A stretch of DNA of 64,000 nucleotides from Bacillus suaedaesalsae (GCF_016890225.1 NZ_JAFELM010000002.1:1-64000), one strand, 5' to 3'; positions 30,639 through 48,462 are shown, counted from the first letter of the stretch. Notes: generated from the sequence alone by a model not told the origin. Translations and numbers: made by a program.

Positions 30639-31109
30639 ATGCCACGTAAAGGTCCTGTTGCAAAGAGAGACGTATTGCCAGATCCGATTTACAAATCAAA
30701 GCTTGTAACTCGTTTAATCAACCGCATGATGATCGATGGTAAGAGAGGTAAATCTCAAGCTATCCTTTATAAAGCTTTCGAACTAGTGAAAGAACGCTCT
30801 GGTAAGGAGCCGATGGAAGTATTCGAACAAGCTATGAAAAATGTTATGCCAGTTCTAGAAGTAAAAGCACGTCGTGTTGGTGGAGCAAACTACCAAGTAC
30901 CTATCGAGGTACGTCCAGACCGTCGTACGACTTTAGGTCTTCGCTACCTAGTTAACTATTCACGTCTTCGTGGAGAAAAGACTATGGAAGAGCGTTTAGC
31001 TAACGAAATTCTAGATGCTGCTAATAACACTGGTGCTTCAGTTAAGAAGCGCGAAGATATGCACAAAATGGCAGAAGCTAACAAAGCATTTGCTCACTAC
31101 CGTTGGTAG
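30639..31109 (+). CDS. rpsG: 30S ribosomal protein S7
   Basis: S7 starts assembly of the 30S head and touches E-site tRNA. It has 156 residues. The start [16 protein letters not shown] and the central [16 protein letters not shown] match the family. AAAGGGGG lies before the start. In enteric bacteria S7 represses the str operon; whether it does here is not visible. Confidence 0.97.
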   Translation: MPRKGPVAKRDVLPDPIYKSKLVTRLINRMMIDGKRGKSQAILYKAFELVKERSGKEPMEVFEQAMKNVMPVLEVKARRVGGANYQVPIEVRPDRRTTLGLRYLVNYSRLRGEKTMEERLANEILDAANNTGASVKKREDMHKMAEANKAFAHYRW

Positions 31110-31131
31110 GATTAATTTAGTCAAAAGAGGT

Positions 31132-31165
31132 AAAGAGCTGCGAATTCTGATTCATTGGCTCTTTT
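31132..31165 (+). other. Stem-loop in the fusA leader
   Basis: AAAGAGC (31132-31138) pairs with GCTCTTT (31158-31164). Inside, GAAT (31142-31145) can pair with ATTC (31150-31153). Only four T follow, so it is at most a weak attenuator between rpsG and fusA. Confidence 0.45.
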
Positions 31166-31226
31166 CCTCGATTCTTGATAAATTCTCACAAAAAAACTAA
31201 CTTCTAAATGGAAGGAGAAAGACCAA

Positions 31227-33305
31227 ATGGCAAGAGAGTTCTCCTTAGATAATACTCGTAATATCGGGATCATGGCACACATTGATGCTGGTAAAACAAC
31301 AACTACAGAACGTGTCCTTTATTACACTGGTCGTATACATAAGATTGGTGAAACACATGAAGGTGCGTCTCAAATGGACTGGATGGAGCAAGAGCAAGAA
31401 CGTGGTATTACAATCACTTCTGCAGCAACAACTGCATCGTGGAAAGGTCACCGCGTTAACATTATCGACACTCCAGGACACGTAGACTTTACTGTAGAAG
31501 TTGAACGTTCACTTCGTGTATTAGACGGCGCTGTAGCTGTACTTGATGCACAATCAGGAGTTGAACCACAAACTGAAACAGTTTGGCGTCAAGCTACAAC
31601 ATACGGAGTACCGCGTGTTGTATTCGTAAACAAAATGGACAAAATTGGTGCTGACTTCTTATATTCTGTAGGTACGATCCATGACCGTCTTCAAGCTAAT
31701 GCTGCTCCAATTCAATTACCAATTGGTGCTGAAGATCAGTTCTCTGCAATCATTGACCTTGTAGAAATGAATGCAACATTCTACGGTAATGACTTAGGAA
31801 CTGACATTGAAGTTCGTGAAATCCCAGAAGAATATATTGACCAAGCAAATGAGTACCGTGAAAAGTTAATTGAAGCAGTTGCAGAACTTGATGAAGAATT
31901 AATGGAGAGATACCTTGGTGGAGAAGAAATCTCTAACGAAGAGCTAAAAGCTGCGATTCGTAAAGGTGTTGTAAACGTTGAGTTCTTCCCGGTAATCTGT
32001 GGATCTGCATTCAAAAACAAAGGTGTTCAAAAAATGTTAGATGCAGTAATCGACTATCTTCCATCTCCATTAGATGTACCAGCTATCAAAGGTATACTTC
32101 CGGATTCAGATGAAGAAGTAACACGTCCTTCAAGCGACTCTGAGCCGTTCTCAGCTCTAGCGTTTAAGGTAATGACTGACCCTTACGTTGGGAAATTAAC
32201 GTTCTTCCGTGTGTACTCAGGTACATTGAGCTCGGGATCATACGTACAAAACTCAACAAAAGGTAAGCGTGAGCGTATCGGTCGTATCTTACAAATGCAT
32301 GCAAATAGCCGAGAAGAAATCTCAATGGTTTACGCTGGTGACATTGCTGCAGCTGTAGGTTTAAAAGATACTACTACTGGAGATACACTATGTGACGAAA
32401 AAGCACTAGTTATCCTAGAATCTATGAACTTCCCTGAGCCTGTAATTCAGTTATCAGTTGAGCCGAAGTCAAAAGCTGACCAAGACAAAATGACAACTGC
32501 CTTACAAAAGCTTCAAGAGGAAGACCCAACGTTCAGAGCACACACTGACCAAGAGACAGGTCAAACAATCATCGCTGGTATGGGTGAACTTCACTTAGAT
32601 ATTATCGTTGATCGTATGAGACGTGAATTCAAGGTTGAAGCTAACGTTGGTGCGCCACAAGTTGCATACCGTGAAACTTTCCGTGGTTCTGCTTCTGTAG
32701 AAGGTAAGTTTGCACGTCAATCTGGTGGTCGTGGGCAATACGGACACGTTTGGATTGAATTCTCACCAAACGAAGAAGGAAAAGGTTTTGAATTCGAAAA
32801 TGGAATTGTTGGTGGTACTGTTCCTCGTGAATACGTACCAGCTGTTCAAGCAGGTCTAGAAGATGCATTGCAAAACGGTGTATTAGCTGGCTTCCCATTA
32901 GTAGATATCAAAGCAAGATTATTTGATGGATCTTACCATGATGTTGACTCTTCAGAAATGGCGTTTAAAATCGCTGCTTCAATGGCACTTAAGAATGCGG
33001 CTTCAAAATGTAGCCCAGTAGTACTTGAGCCTATCATGAGAGTCGAAGTTGTAATACCAGAAGAATATATGGGAGATATCATGGGTGGTATCACTGCTCG
33101 TCGTGGACGCGTAGAAGGTATGGAAGCTCGTGGTAACGCTCAAGTAGTACGTGCAATGGTTCCACTATCTGAAATGTTCGGATATGCAACTGCACTACGT
33201 TCTAACACTCAAGGTCGTGGTGTGTTTACAATGCACTTTGATCACTATGAAGATGTTCCAAAGAGTGTACAAGAAGAAATTATCAAAAAAAATAAAGGTG
33301 AATAA
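31227..33305 (+). CDS. fusA: Elongation factor G
   Basis: EF-G is the GTPase that moves tRNA and mRNA through the ribosome. P-loop [10 protein letters not shown] is near residue 17, switch [10 protein letters not shown] near residue 81 and NKMD near residue 135. Domains II to V follow in the usual order, with GMGELHLDI near residue 450. It has 692 residues. GGAAGGAG is upstream. The stop codon is immediately followed by a tuf promoter. Confidence 0.97.
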   Translation: MAREFSLDNTRNIGIMAHIDAGKTTTTERVLYYTGRIHKIGETHEGASQMDWMEQEQERGITITSAATTASWKGHRVNIIDTPGHVDFTVEVERSLRVLDGAVAVLDAQSGVEPQTETVWRQATTYGVPRVVFVNKMDKIGADFLYSVGTIHDRLQANAAPIQLPIGAEDQFSAIIDLVEMNATFYGNDLGTDIEVREIPEEYIDQANEYREKLIEAVAELDEELMERYLGGEEISNEELKAAIRKGVVNVEFFPVICGSAFKNKGVQKMLDAVIDYLPSPLDVPAIKGILPDSDEEVTRPSSDSEPFSALAFKVMTDPYVGKLTFFRVYSGTLSSGSYVQNSTKGKRERIGRILQMHANSREEISMVYAGDIAAAVGLKDTTTGDTLCDEKALVILESMNFPEPVIQLSVEPKSKADQDKMTTALQKLQEEDPTFRAHTDQETGQTIIAGMGELHLDIIVDRMRREFKVEANVGAPQVAYRETFRGSASVEGKFARQSGGRGQYGHVWIEFSPNEEGKGFEFENGIVGGTVPREYVPAVQAGLEDALQNGVLAGFPLVDIKARLFDGSYHDVDSSEMAFKIAASMALKNAASKCSPVVLEPIMRVEVVIPEEYMGDIMGGITARRGRVEGMEARGNAQVVRAMVPLSEMFGYATALRSNTQGRGVFTMHFDHYEDVPKSVQEEIIKKNKGE

Positions 33306-33334
33306 TTGATTTTCACCTCATTCTAAAGTATAAC
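33306..33334 (+). promoter_or_regulatory. SigA promoter of tuf
   Basis: TTGATT (33306-33311), a 17-base spacer and TATAAC (33329-33334). It begins one base after the fusA stop codon and gives tuf a transcript of its own, starting near 33341. Confidence 0.75.
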
Positions 33335-33338
33335 TACT

Positions 33339-33395
33339 TATGTAAGTCTTGAAAGTGAATCTGTACCTCGTGCAGACACTTTCATGCATTACATA
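33339..33395 (+). other. Long interrupted stem-loop in the tuf leader
   Basis: Three nested blocks pair: TATGTAA (33339-33345) with TTACATA (33389-33395), TGAAAGTG (33350-33357) with CACTTTCA (33377-33384), and TCTG (33360-33363) with CAGA (33373-33376). The structure begins at the predicted transcript 5' end, so it could protect or regulate the tuf mRNA. Confidence 0.65.
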
Positions 33396-33442
33396 CTTAT
33401 ATAACTAGTATAAATTCATTTAATTTTAAGGAGGATTTTGAA

Positions 33443-34633
33443 ATGGGTAAAGAGAAATTTGACCGTTCCAAAACGCATGCTAACATTGGTACAATCGGAC
33501 ACGTTGACCATGGTAAAACTACATTAACAGCTGCTATCACTGTAACTCTTCACAAGAAGTACGGAAGAGGAACTGCAATGGCATATGATCAAATCGATGC
33601 TGCTCCAGAAGAAAGAGAGCGTGGTATCACAATCTCAACTGCACACGTTGAGTACGAAACTGAAACTCGTCACTATGCACACGTTGACTGCCCAGGACAT
33701 GCTGACTATGTTAAGAACATGATCACTGGTGCTGCTCAAATGGACGGTGGTATCCTGGTAGTATCTGCTACTGATGGTCCAATGCCACAAACTCGTGAGC
33801 ACATCCTTTTATCTCGTCAAGTAGGTGTACCATACCTTGTAGTATTCTTAAACAAGTGTGATATGGTAGACGACGAAGAATTATTAGAATTAGTAGAAAT
33901 GGAAGTACGTGACCTATTAACAGAATACAACTTCCCTGGTGATGACACTCCAGTTATCCGTGGATCTGCTCTTAAAGCTCTTGAAGGAGAAGCAGAATGG
34001 GAAGAGAAAATCTATGAATTAATGGATGCTGTTGACAGCTACATTCCAAACCCTGAGCGTGAAACTGATAAGCCATTCATGATGCCTGTTGAGGATGTAT
34101 TCTCAATCACAGGTCGTGGTACAGTTGCTACAGGACGTGTAGAGCGTGGACAAGTAAAAGTTGGTGACGTAGTTGAGATCGTTGGTCTAACTGAAGAGCC
34201 TAAGTCTACTACTGTTACTGGTGTAGAAATGTTCCGTAAGCTTCTTGATTATGCAGAAGCTGGAGACAACATCGGTGCACTACTTCGTGGTGTATCTCGT
34301 GAAGAAATTGAGCGTGGTCAAGTACTTGCTAAGCCAGGTTCAGTTAAACCTCACACAAAGTTCAAAGCGGAAGTTTATGTTCTTTCTAAAGAAGAAGGTG
34401 GACGTCATACTCCATTCTTCACAAACTACCGTCCACAGTTTTTCTTCCGTACTTCGGATGTAACTGGTGTTTGTAACCTACCTGAAGGTGTAGAAATGGT
34501 TATGCCTGGAGACAACATCGAAATGACTGTTGAACTAATTGCTCCAATCGCAATTGAAGAAGGTACTAAGTTCTCTATCCGTGAAGGTGGACGTACTGTA
34601 GGTGCTGGAGTAGTTGCTACAATTACTGAATAA
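33443..34633 (+). CDS. tuf: Elongation factor Tu
   Basis: EF-Tu brings aminoacyl-tRNA to the ribosome as a GTP complex. P-loop [10 protein letters not shown] is near residue 18, DCPGHADYV near residue 81 and NKCD near residue 136. It has 396 residues in three domains. AAGGAGG lies upstream. It has its own promoter and structured leader and is followed by a strong terminator, as expected for one of the most abundant proteins. Confidence 0.98.
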   Translation: MGKEKFDRSKTHANIGTIGHVDHGKTTLTAAITVTLHKKYGRGTAMAYDQIDAAPEERERGITISTAHVEYETETRHYAHVDCPGHADYVKNMITGAAQMDGGILVVSATDGPMPQTREHILLSRQVGVPYLVVFLNKCDMVDDEELLELVEMEVRDLLTEYNFPGDDTPVIRGSALKALEGEAEWEEKIYELMDAVDSYIPNPERETDKPFMMPVEDVFSITGRGTVATGRVERGQVKVGDVVEIVGLTEEPKSTTVTGVEMFRKLLDYAEAGDNIGALLRGVSREEIERGQVLAKPGSVKPHTKFKAEVYVLSKEEGGRHTPFFTNYRPQFFFRTSDVTGVCNLPEGVEMVMPGDNIEMTVELIAPIAIEEGTKFSIREGGRTVGAGVVATITE

Positions 34634-34647
34634 TCATTAATTGACTT

Positions 34648-34679
34648 AAACAGATCCACTTATGTGGGTCTGTTTTTTT
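34648..34679 (+). terminator. Rho-independent terminator after tuf
   Basis: AAACAGATCCAC (34648-34659) pairs with GTGGGTCTGTTT (34664-34675), with one GU, and the T run ends at 34679. It closes the str operon. Confidence 0.93.
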
Positions 34680-34737
34680 ATGAATTGAACTTGATAAAAT
34701 ACAGAGTTGATATTCTTGATTATGGCGAAAACGTAAG

Positions 34738-34782
34738 ACCGCGGAGGAGTTTTACAAGAAGAAGACTCCTGGCATCGGCGGT
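34738..34782. other. GC-rich nested inverted repeat upstream of the S10 promoters
   Basis: ACCGC (34738-34742) pairs with GCGGT (34778-34782), and AGGAGT (34745-34750) pairs with ACTCCT (34765-34770). It stands out as GC-rich in an AT-rich 550-base intergenic region (34634-35184) and is not explained by the tuf terminator or the S10 leader. I recognise no gene or known RNA in it. Confidence 0.5.
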
Positions 34783-34791
34783 ATGCGAAAT

Positions 34792-34819
34792 TTGACAATG
34801 ATGTTAAAGAAACTATAAA
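34792..34819 (+). promoter_or_regulatory. Possible distal promoter of the S10 operon
   Basis: A perfect TTGACA (34792-34797), a 16-base spacer and TATAAA (34814-34819). It would give a leader of about 360 bases before rpsJ. Confidence 0.55.
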
Positions 34820-34955
34820 TTATATATGATAAAATACCGAAGTGCTTTAGAAACAGTAGTACATATACATAAAGATAATTAAACAAAATTTCTTCCTATT
34901 AATATAGAAGGAAAAATGTAAACGTTAACTGAAATTATTTACCTTTTTGATGTAG

Positions 34956-34984
34956 TTGATTTAAATAAAAGTAGATTGTATAAT
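34956..34984 (+). promoter_or_regulatory. S10 operon promoter, middle
   Basis: TTGATT (34956-34961), a 17-base spacer and a perfect TATAAT (34979-34984). Confidence 0.8.
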
Positions 34985-35022
34985 AACAAAGGTGCTAAGA
35001 ACAGAAATTATTCATGTTTTTG

Positions 35023-35048
35023 TTGCATTCATTAATTATTTTATATAT

Positions 35049-35051
<3 letters not shown>
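35023..35051 (+). promoter_or_regulatory. S10 operon promoter, proximal
   Basis: TTGCAT (35023-35028), a 17-base spacer and a perfect TATAAT (35046-35051). It would start transcription near 35058, at the base of the structured leader. Confidence 0.8.
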
Positions 35052-35493
<442 letters not shown>

Positions 35494-35530
35494 TCAAAAA
35501 TAGTTAATAGAATTTTAGGAGGTGTGACTA

Positions 35531-36154
35531 ATGACCAAAGGAATCTTAGGTAGAAAAATCGGTATGACGCAGGTGTTTACTGAAAATGGTGACCTTGTTG
35601 CTGTAACAGTAGTTGAAGCTGCTCCAAACGTAGTTCTTCAAAAGAAGACTGCTGAAACTGATGGTTATGAAGCTATTCAATTAGGTTTTGATGACCTAAA
35701 AGAAAACCGCGCTAACAAGCCAGCTAAGGGCCATGCAGGAAAGGCAAACACTGCACCTAAGCGCTTCATCCGTGAATTAAAAGGAACTTCTGAATTAGAA
35801 GTTGGTCAGGAAGTCAAGGTAGATGTTTTCACAGAAGGTGAAACAGTAGATGTAACAGGAATTTCGAAAGGGAAAGGTTTCCAAGGTACAATTAAGCGCC
35901 ATGGACAATCTCGTGGACCAATGTCCCACGGTTCTCGTTATCATCGTCGTCCTGGTTCAATGGGACCAGTTGCTCCAAACCGTGTATTCAAAGGTAAAGC
36001 TTTACCTGGACAAATGGGTGGAGAAAGAATTACTGTACAAAACTTAGAGATTGTTAAGGTAGATGTAGAACGTAACCTATTATTAATTAAAGGTAACGTA
36101 CCAGGTGCTAAAAAATCTCTAGTTACTGTAAAGAGCGCAGTTAAAGCGAACTAA
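35531..36154 (+). CDS. rplC: 50S ribosomal protein L3
   Basis: L3 is an early 50S assembly protein reaching to the peptidyl transferase centre. It has 207 residues. [13 protein letters not shown] is the N-terminal signature and [18 protein letters not shown] (from about residue 128) is the loop near the catalytic centre. AGGAGGTG precedes the start. Confidence 0.97.
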   Translation: MTKGILGRKIGMTQVFTENGDLVAVTVVEAAPNVVLQKKTAETDGYEAIQLGFDDLKENRANKPAKGHAGKANTAPKRFIRELKGTSELEVGQEVKVDVFTEGETVDVTGISKGKGFQGTIKRHGQSRGPMSHGSRYHRRPGSMGPVAPNRVFKGKALPGQMGGERITVQNLEIVKVDVERNLLLIKGNVPGAKKSLVTVKSAVKAN

Positions 36155-36180
36155 ATATTTACGAGAAAGGAGGAGTACAA

Positions 36181-36804
36181 ATGCCAAAAGTTGCATTGTA
36201 TAACCAAACAGGTTCAACTGTTGGAGAAATCGAATTAAACGATTCTGTATTCGGAATTGAACCAAACGAAAGTGTACTATTTGATGCAGTTATCATGCAA
36301 AGAGCTTCCTTACGTCAAGGATCTCATAAAGTAAAAAATCGTTCAGAAGTACGTGGTGGTGGTCGTAAGCCATGGCGTCAAAAGGGAACTGGTCGTGCTC
36401 GTCAAGGTTCTATCCGTTCTCCACAATGGCGTGGTGGTGGTATCGTATTCGGTCCAACTCCAAGAAGCTACAGCTTCAAATTACCTAAAAAAGTACGCCG
36501 TTTAGCTATTAAATCTGCTTTATCTACTAAAGTGCTTGAAGAAAACATCTTAGTACTAGATAACCTAACATTAGCTGCTCCAAAAACAAAGGAAATGGCT
36601 AATGTATTAACTGGTCTAAATGTTGAAAGAAAGGCATTAATCGTAACTGCTGACTTCAATGAAGCGGTTGCATTATCTGCTCGTAATATTCCTGGAGTAA
36701 CTGTTGTTGCTGCTGATGGAATTAACGTTCTTGATGTACTTAACCACGATAAGCTTTTAATGACTAAAGCAGCGGTGGAAAAAGTAGAGGAGGTGCTTGC
36801 ATAA
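36181..36804 (+). CDS. rplD: 50S ribosomal protein L4
   Basis: L4 lines the nascent peptide tunnel and is the autoregulator of the S10 operon in several bacteria. It has 207 residues. The tunnel loop [17 protein letters not shown] is near residue 61, where macrolide-resistance changes occur elsewhere; it looks wild type. AAAGGAGGAG is upstream. The stop codon overlaps the rplW start by one base. Confidence 0.97.
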   Translation: MPKVALYNQTGSTVGEIELNDSVFGIEPNESVLFDAVIMQRASLRQGSHKVKNRSEVRGGGRKPWRQKGTGRARQGSIRSPQWRGGGIVFGPTPRSYSFKLPKKVRRLAIKSALSTKVLEENILVLDNLTLAAPKTKEMANVLTGLNVERKALIVTADFNEAVALSARNIPGVTVVAADGINVLDVLNHDKLLMTKAAVEKVEEVLA

Positions 36805-37091
36805 TGAAAGATCCTCGTGATATTATTAAGCGCCCCGTTATTACGGAACAAACGGCTGACTTAATGGCTGAAAAGAAGTATACTTTTGAAGTAGATCTTC
36901 GCGCTAATAAGACAGAAGTTAAACATGCTATTGAGGAAATCTTTAGCGTTAAAGTTGAAAAAGTAAACGTTCAAAACTATAAAGGTAAGTTCAAGCGTAT
37001 GGGTCGTCACGCTGGATACACTCCACGTCGTAGAAAAGCGATCGTTAAGCTAACTGCTGATAGTAAAGAAATAGAATTCTTTGAAGTTTAA
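36804..37091 (+). CDS. rplW: 50S ribosomal protein L23
   Basis: L23 borders the exit tunnel and docks trigger factor and SRP. It has 95 residues with [12 protein letters not shown] near residue 9 and the C-terminal [13 protein letters not shown]. Its ribosome site GAGGAGGTG lies within the end of rplD, so translation is coupled. Confidence 0.96.
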   Translation: MKDPRDIIKRPVITEQTADLMAEKKYTFEVDLRANKTEVKHAIEEIFSVKVEKVNVQNYKGKFKRMGRHAGYTPRRRKAIVKLTADSKEIEFFEV

Positions 37092-37099
37092 TTTCATAG

Positions 37100-37948
<849 letters not shown>

Positions 37949-38008
37949 CGGAGTTGTACTTGCGGTTCTCTTTGGAACCGTAGGTGAATTTCGAAGGGAG
38001 GTTCAAAT

Positions 38009-38287
38009 ATGGGTCGCAGCTTGAAAAAAGGACCTTTTGTGGATGACCACTTAATGATTAAGGTTGAGAAAATGAATGAATCTGAGAAAAAGCAAGTAAT
38101 TAAAACTTGGTCTCGTCGTTCTACTATTTTCCCTCAATTCATTGGTCACACAATTGCTGTATATGATGGCCGCAAACATGTACCAGTATATGTGACTGAG
38201 GACATGGTTGGACATAAACTAGGTGAATTCGCACCTACACGTACGTACAAAGGTCACGTTAGTGACGATAAGAAAACAAGACGTTAA
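38009..38287 (+). CDS. rpsS: 30S ribosomal protein S19
   Basis: S19 pairs with S13 in the 30S head near the A-site finger. It has 92 residues, starting [17 protein letters not shown] and containing [24 protein letters not shown] in two parts. GAAGGGAGG lies upstream. The stop is shared with sequence just ahead of rplV. Confidence 0.97.
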   Translation: MGRSLKKGPFVDDHLMIKVEKMNESEKKQVIKTWSRRSTIFPQFIGHTIAVYDGRKHVPVYVTEDMVGHKLGEFAPTRTYKGHVSDDKKTRR

Positions 38288-38304
38288 TGAGAGGAGGCAT
38301 CTCG

Positions 38305-38646
38305 ATGCAAGCGAAAGCAATAGCTAGAACAGTTCGTATTGCTCCTCGTAAAGTTCGCTTAGTAGTAGATTTAATTCGAGGCAAGCAAGTAGGCGAGGCA
38401 ATCGCAATTTTACGCCATACACCAAAATCTGCATCTCCAGTTGTAGAAAAGGTTCTTAATTCTGCAATGGCGAATGCTGAACATAACTATGAAATGGATG
38501 TTAATAACCTAGTGGTTTCACAAGCATTTGTAGACGAAGGTCCAACGCTGAAGCGTTTCCGTCCACGTGCAATGGGTCGTGCTAGTGCAATTAACAAACG
38601 TACGAGTCACATTACGATCGTATTATCAGAAAAGAAGGAGGGATAA
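38305..38646 (+). CDS. rplV: 50S ribosomal protein L22
   Basis: L22 contributes a hairpin to the exit tunnel. It has 113 residues from ATG 38305, which follows GAGAGGAGG; the in-frame ATG at 38287 lies before that site and would add six non-homologous residues. [16 protein letters not shown] near residue 14 and the loop [12 protein letters not shown] near residue 84 are typical. Confidence 0.96.
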   Translation: MQAKAIARTVRIAPRKVRLVVDLIRGKQVGEAIAILRHTPKSASPVVEKVLNSAMANAEHNYEMDVNNLVVSQAFVDEGPTLKRFRPRAMGRASAINKRTSHITIVLSEKKEG

Positions 38647-38649
38647 GCT

Positions 38650-39927
<1,278 letters not shown>

Positions 39928-39952
39928 TCAACCCTGAGAGGAGGTTTGCTGA

Positions 39953-40628
<676 letters not shown>

Positions 40629-40676
40629 TATAATTTTTAAAAATACTAAAGCCTTGTAAGAGGAGGTGCACGAACG

Positions 40677-40988
40677 ATGCATGTGAAAAAAGGCGATAAA
40701 GTACAAGTTATCTCTGGTAAAGACAAGGGCAAGCAAGGAGTTATCCTTGAGGCGTTCCCAAAGAAGGATCGCGTTCTAGTTGAAGGAGTTAACATAGTTA
40801 AGAAGCATTCAAAACCATCACAAGCTAACCCTCAAGGTGGTATTATCAGCAAAGAAGCACCGATTCATGTATCTAATGTAATGCCGTTAGATCCAAAGAG
40901 CGGTGTTCCGACAAGAGTGGGCTATCAAGTGGTTGATGGTAAAAAGGTGCGTATTGCAAAAGTTTCTGGTGAATCTTTAGATAAATAA
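40677..40988 (+). CDS. rplX: 50S ribosomal protein L24
   Basis: L24 starts 50S assembly. It has 103 residues. The KOW motif is [18 protein letters not shown] at the N-terminus. AGAGGAGGTG lies ten bases or so before the ATG. Confidence 0.97.
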   Translation: MHVKKGDKVQVISGKDKGKQGVILEAFPKKDRVLVEGVNIVKKHSKPSQANPQGGIISKEAPIHVSNVMPLDPKSGVPTRVGYQVVDGKKVRIAKVSGESLDK

Positions 40989-41010
40989 TGTATGAAAGGA
41001 GGTCAACGGA

Positions 41011-41550
41011 ATGAACCGCCTAAAAGAAAAGTATCAAAACGAAGTTACAGCTGCTTTAATGAGCAAGTTTAACTATAAATCTGTTATGCAAGTTCCAAAA
41101 CTTGAAAAGATCGTTATCAACATGGGTGTTGGTGATGCAGTAGCAAACGCTAAAGCATTAGACAATGCTGTTGAAGAATTAACTACACTTTCAGGACAAA
41201 AGCCTGTAGTAACAAGAGCAAAGAAATCTATCGCTGGTTTCCGTTTACGTGAAGGTATGCCGATTGGTGCGAAAGTTACTCTACGTGGAGAACGCATGTA
41301 TGAGTTCTTAGACAAGTTAATCGCTGTATCATTACCACGTGTACGTGACTTCCGTGGTATTTCTAAGAAATCTTTCGATGGTCGCGGTAACTATACACTT
41401 GGTGTAAAAGAACAAATTATCTTCCCTGAAATTGATTACGATAAAGTAAGCAAAGTTCGTGGAATGGATATTGTTATCGTTACTACTGCTAATACTGATG
41501 AAGAAGCACGTGAACTATTAACTCAATTTGGAATGCCGTTCCAAAAGTAA
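41011..41550 (+). CDS. rplE: 50S ribosomal protein L5
   Basis: L5 binds 5S rRNA and contacts P-site tRNA. It has 179 residues, with [16 protein letters not shown] near residue 29 and [19 protein letters not shown] near residue 126. AAAGGAGGTC precedes the ATG. Confidence 0.97.
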   Translation: MNRLKEKYQNEVTAALMSKFNYKSVMQVPKLEKIVINMGVGDAVANAKALDNAVEELTTLSGQKPVVTRAKKSIAGFRLREGMPIGAKVTLRGERMYEFLDKLIAVSLPRVRDFRGISKKSFDGRGNYTLGVKEQIIFPEIDYDKVSKVRGMDIVIVTTANTDEEARELLTQFGMPFQK

Positions 41551-41564
41551 TAAATGCCTATTGA

Positions 41565-41765
<201 letters not shown>

Positions 41766-41789
41766 TACTTAAAGGTGGGAAGGAGGTAA

Positions 41790-42194
<405 letters not shown>

Positions 42195-42225
42195 TCACTT
42201 GTAAGAAAAGAGAGGTGAAAACAGA

Positions 42226-42762
42226 ATGTCTCGTATCGGTAAAAAACCAGTTGAGATCCCTGCTGGTGTAACATTAACTAACAACAACAATACAGTTACA
42301 GTTAAAGGACCAAAGGGTGAATTAACTCGTACATTCCATCCAGATATGGTAATCAAATTAGAGGATAACGTACTAACAGTTACACGTCCTTCTGATATTA
42401 AAGAACATAGAGCTCTACATGGTACTACTACTGCTCTACTATCTAACATGGTAGAAGGTGTAACAAAAGGATTTGAAAGAGGCCTTGAATTAATCGGGGT
42501 TGGATATCGTGCTGCAAAGCAAGGTAACAAACTTGTATTAAACGTTGGGTACTCTCATCCAGTAGAGATCACACCAGAACAAGGAATTGAAATTGAAGTT
42601 CCTGCAAACACAAAGGTAATTGTTAAAGGTATAGATAAAGAGCGTGTTGGTGCGCTTGCTGCTAACATCCGTGACGTTCGTCCACCAGAGCCTTACAAAG
42701 GTAAAGGTATTCGTTATGAAGGTGAATTTGTACGTCGTAAAGAAGGTAAGACTGCGAAGTAA
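42226..42762 (+). CDS. rplF: 50S ribosomal protein L6
   Basis: L6 lies near the factor-binding site. It has 178 residues with two similar domains. [14 protein letters not shown] opens the protein and [16 protein letters not shown] near residue 152 is the family signature. AGAGAGGTG lies before the start. Confidence 0.97.
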   Translation: MSRIGKKPVEIPAGVTLTNNNNTVTVKGPKGELTRTFHPDMVIKLEDNVLTVTRPSDIKEHRALHGTTTALLSNMVEGVTKGFERGLELIGVGYRAAKQGNKLVLNVGYSHPVEITPEQGIEIEVPANTKVIVKGIDKERVGALAANIRDVRPPEPYKGKGIRYEGEFVRRKEGKTAK

Positions 42763-42794
42763 TTACCATTAGGTAAGAGAAAGGAGTGACCTAA

Positions 42795-43157
42795 ATGATT
42801 ACGAAACCAGATAAAAATGCGACTCGTAAGAAAAGACATGCACGTGTACGCTCTAAGCTTACAGGTACAGCACAACGTCCGCGTTTAAATGTGTTCCGTT
42901 CTAATCAGCATATTTATGCACAAGTAATCGATGACACAAACTCTGTAACTATTGCGAGTGCATCAACTTTAGATAAAGAATTATCTGCAAGTTCAACTGG
43001 TAATGTTGAAGCTGCTAAGCTAGTAGGTGAACTAGTAGCAAAGCGTGCGATCGAGAAGGGTGTTTCTTCAATCGTATTTGACCGTGGTGGTTACTTATAC
43101 CATGGACGTGTAAAAGCTTTAGCAGATGCTGCTCGTGAAGCAGGTCTTGAATTCTAA
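42795..43157 (+). CDS. rplR: 50S ribosomal protein L18
   Basis: L18 brings 5S rRNA into the large subunit together with L5. It has 120 residues, with [18 protein letters not shown] near residue 35 and [20 protein letters not shown] near the end. AAAGGAGTG precedes the ATG. Confidence 0.97.
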   Translation: MITKPDKNATRKKRHARVRSKLTGTAQRPRLNVFRSNQHIYAQVIDDTNSVTIASASTLDKELSASSTGNVEAAKLVGELVAKRAIEKGVSSIVFDRGGYLYHGRVKALADAAREAGLEF

Positions 43158-43175
43158 TAAAAAGGAGGGACATAC

Positions 43176-43676
43176 ATGCGTCGCATTGATCCAAACAAAT
43201 TGGAACTAGAAGAACGTGTAGTTGCCGTTAACCGTGTAGCTAAAGTAGTTAAAGGTGGACGTCGTTTCCGCTTTGCTGCATTAGTTGTGGTAGGCGATAA
43301 AAATGGTAATGTAGGATTTGGAACAGGGAAAGCTCAAGAAGTACCTGAAGCAATCCGTAAAGCTATCGAAGATGCTAAGAAAAACTTAGTTACTGTACCA
43401 ATGGTTGGTACTACAATTCCTCACGAAGTAATCGGACAATTTGGTGCTGGTAACATTTTAATGAAGCCTGCATCTGAAGGTACTGGAGTTATTGCTGGTG
43501 GTCCTGTTCGTGCGGTACTAGAATTAGCTGGTGTAAGTGATATCCTTTCTAAGTCTCTAGGATCTAACACACCAATTAACATGGTACGTGCAACAATCAA
43601 CGGTTTAAAGAGCTTAAAGCGTGCTGAAGATGTTGCAAAACTACGTGGTAAAACGGTAGAAGAACTGTTAGGATAA
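43176..43676 (+). CDS. rpsE: 30S ribosomal protein S5
   Basis: S5 helps with decoding accuracy and mRNA unwinding. It has 166 residues. The spectinomycin-contact loop reads [18 protein letters not shown] near residue 19 and has no obvious deletion. AAAAGGAGGG lies upstream. Confidence 0.97.
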   Translation: MRRIDPNKLELEERVVAVNRVAKVVKGGRRFRFAALVVVGDKNGNVGFGTGKAQEVPEAIRKAIEDAKKNLVTVPMVGTTIPHEVIGQFGAGNILMKPASEGTGVIAGGPVRAVLELAGVSDILSKSLGSNTPINMVRATINGLKSLKRAEDVAKLRGKTVEELLG

Positions 43677-43689
43677 GGAGGGAATTATT

Positions 43690-43872
43690 ATGTCAAAAAA
43701 ATTAGAAATTACCCTCACTCGCAGTGTAATTGGTCGTCCAGAAAGTCAACGTGTTACAGTGAAGACTCTTGGTTTAAACAAATTACACCAAACAGTTGTA
43801 CACGAAGATAATGCTGCGATTCGCGGAATGATTAACAAAGTTTCTCACCTTGTTACGGTAAAAGAACAATAA
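43690..43872 (+). CDS. rpmD: 50S ribosomal protein L30
   Basis: This 60-residue protein has the typical [20 protein letters not shown] and ends in a hydrophobic strand with HLVTVKE. ATAAGGAGGG is upstream. It lies between S5 and L15 as in other Bacillaceae. Confidence 0.96.
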   Translation: MSKKLEITLTRSVIGRPESQRVTVKTLGLNKLHQTVVHEDNAAIRGMINKVSHLVTVKEQ

Positions 43873-43905
43873 TTATATAAACTGTTATAATAAGGAGGTG
43901 CCCAA

Positions 43906-44345
43906 ATGAAACTTCATGAATTAAAACCAACTGAGGGTTCTCGTAAAGAACGTAACCGTCTTGGACGCGGAATCGGGTCAGGTAACGGTAAGACTGCAGG
44001 TAAGGGTCACAAAGGTCAAAACGCACGTTCAGGCGGCGGTGTTCGTCCTGGATTTGAAGGTGGTCAAACGCCTTTATTCCAACGTCTTCCAAAGCGTGGT
44101 TTTACTAACATTAATCGTAAGGAGTTTACAATTGTAAACTTAGAAACTCTTAATAGGTTTGAAGAAGGAACAGAAGTTACACCAGAATTACTAATCGAAA
44201 CTGGTGTGATCAGCAAGTATACTGCTGGCGTGAAAATCCTTGGAAAAGGTAAGCTAGACAAGAAACTTACTGTCAAAGCTCATAAATTCTCTTCTTCAGC
44301 AAAAGAGGCGATCGAAGCTATTGGCGGTAAAACTGAGGTGGTTTA

Positions 44346-44346
<1 letters not shown>
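43906..44346 (+). CDS. rplO: 50S ribosomal protein L15
   Basis: L15 is a late-assembly protein. It has 146 residues with the glycine-rich RNA-binding N-terminus ([20 protein letters not shown] in two blocks) and [26 protein letters not shown] precedes the start. Its stop codon overlaps the secY ATG by one base. Confidence 0.97.
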
Positions 44347-47090
<2,744 letters not shown>

Positions 47091-47091
47091 T

Positions 47092-47187
47092 GTGAATAGC
47101 TATCTTGAATTACTTGATAACGTTTCTCCGGAAGTTCAGAACAGTATTAGTCAATCAGACCCGAGTGAAATTCGGAAAGGTACATGA
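47092..47187 (+). pseudogene. Remnant of a KOW-domain RNA-binding protein gene
   Basis: Directly after the map stop, an open frame of 31 codons from GTG 47092 reads NSYLELLDNVSPEVQNSIS and then a diverged tail, ending at TGA 47185. LELxDxxSPEVQNS matches the C-terminal part of the small KOW-domain (L14e-like) protein found between map and infA in Bacillus, as I remember it. The KOW half is missing and there is no ribosome site. I infer a deletion of the 5' two thirds; a surviving translated micropeptide is possible but unsupported. Confidence 0.72.
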
Positions 47188-47246
47188 TGCTTTTCTAGGA
47201 GTTACTGGGGAATAGGTTGCTGATTTGAAGAAGGGAGAGCTTGTTA

Positions 47247-47465
47247 ATGGCAAAAGAAGATGTAATTGAAGTAGAAGGTACTATAATCGATACATTACCG
47301 AATGCAATGTTTAAAGTTGAGCTGGAAAATGGTCATGTTGTGCTAGCTCACGTATCAGGTAAAATTCGTATGCACTTCATCCGTATCTTACCTGGTGATA
47401 AAGTAACAGTTGAATTGTCGCCATATGATTTAACACGTGGTCGTATAACGTACCGCTTTAAATAA
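47247..47465 (+). CDS. infA: Translation initiation factor IF-1
   Basis: IF-1 blocks the ribosomal A site during initiation. It is a single S1-like OB fold of 72 residues, starting [21 protein letters not shown] and ending TYRFK. The ATG at 47247 lies seven bases after AAGGGAGAG. The in-frame TTG at 47241 is adjacent to that site and was rejected. Confidence 0.97.
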   Translation: MAKEDVIEVEGTIIDTLPNAMFKVELENGHVVLAHVSGKIRMHFIRILPGDKVTVELSPYDLTRGRITYRFK

Positions 47466-47504
47466 AAAAATTATCCAGCACTCCGTAATATCAAGGAGGT
47501 TTAA

Positions 47505-47621
<117 letters not shown>

Positions 47622-47643
47622 TCTAGAAGGAGGTGCTTAATTA

Positions 47644-48416
<773 letters not shown>

Positions 48417-48433
48417 TTTTATTGGTATAGAAT

Positions 48434-48462
48434 TTGAAACCCTGTCAATAATGGGATATGAT
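48434..48462 (+). promoter_or_regulatory. SigA promoter before rpoA
   Basis: TTGAAA (48434-48439), a 17-base spacer and TATGAT (48457-48462). The 185-base rpsK-rpoA gap is long for this cluster and gives rpoA-rplQ an independent promoter. Confidence 0.75.
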
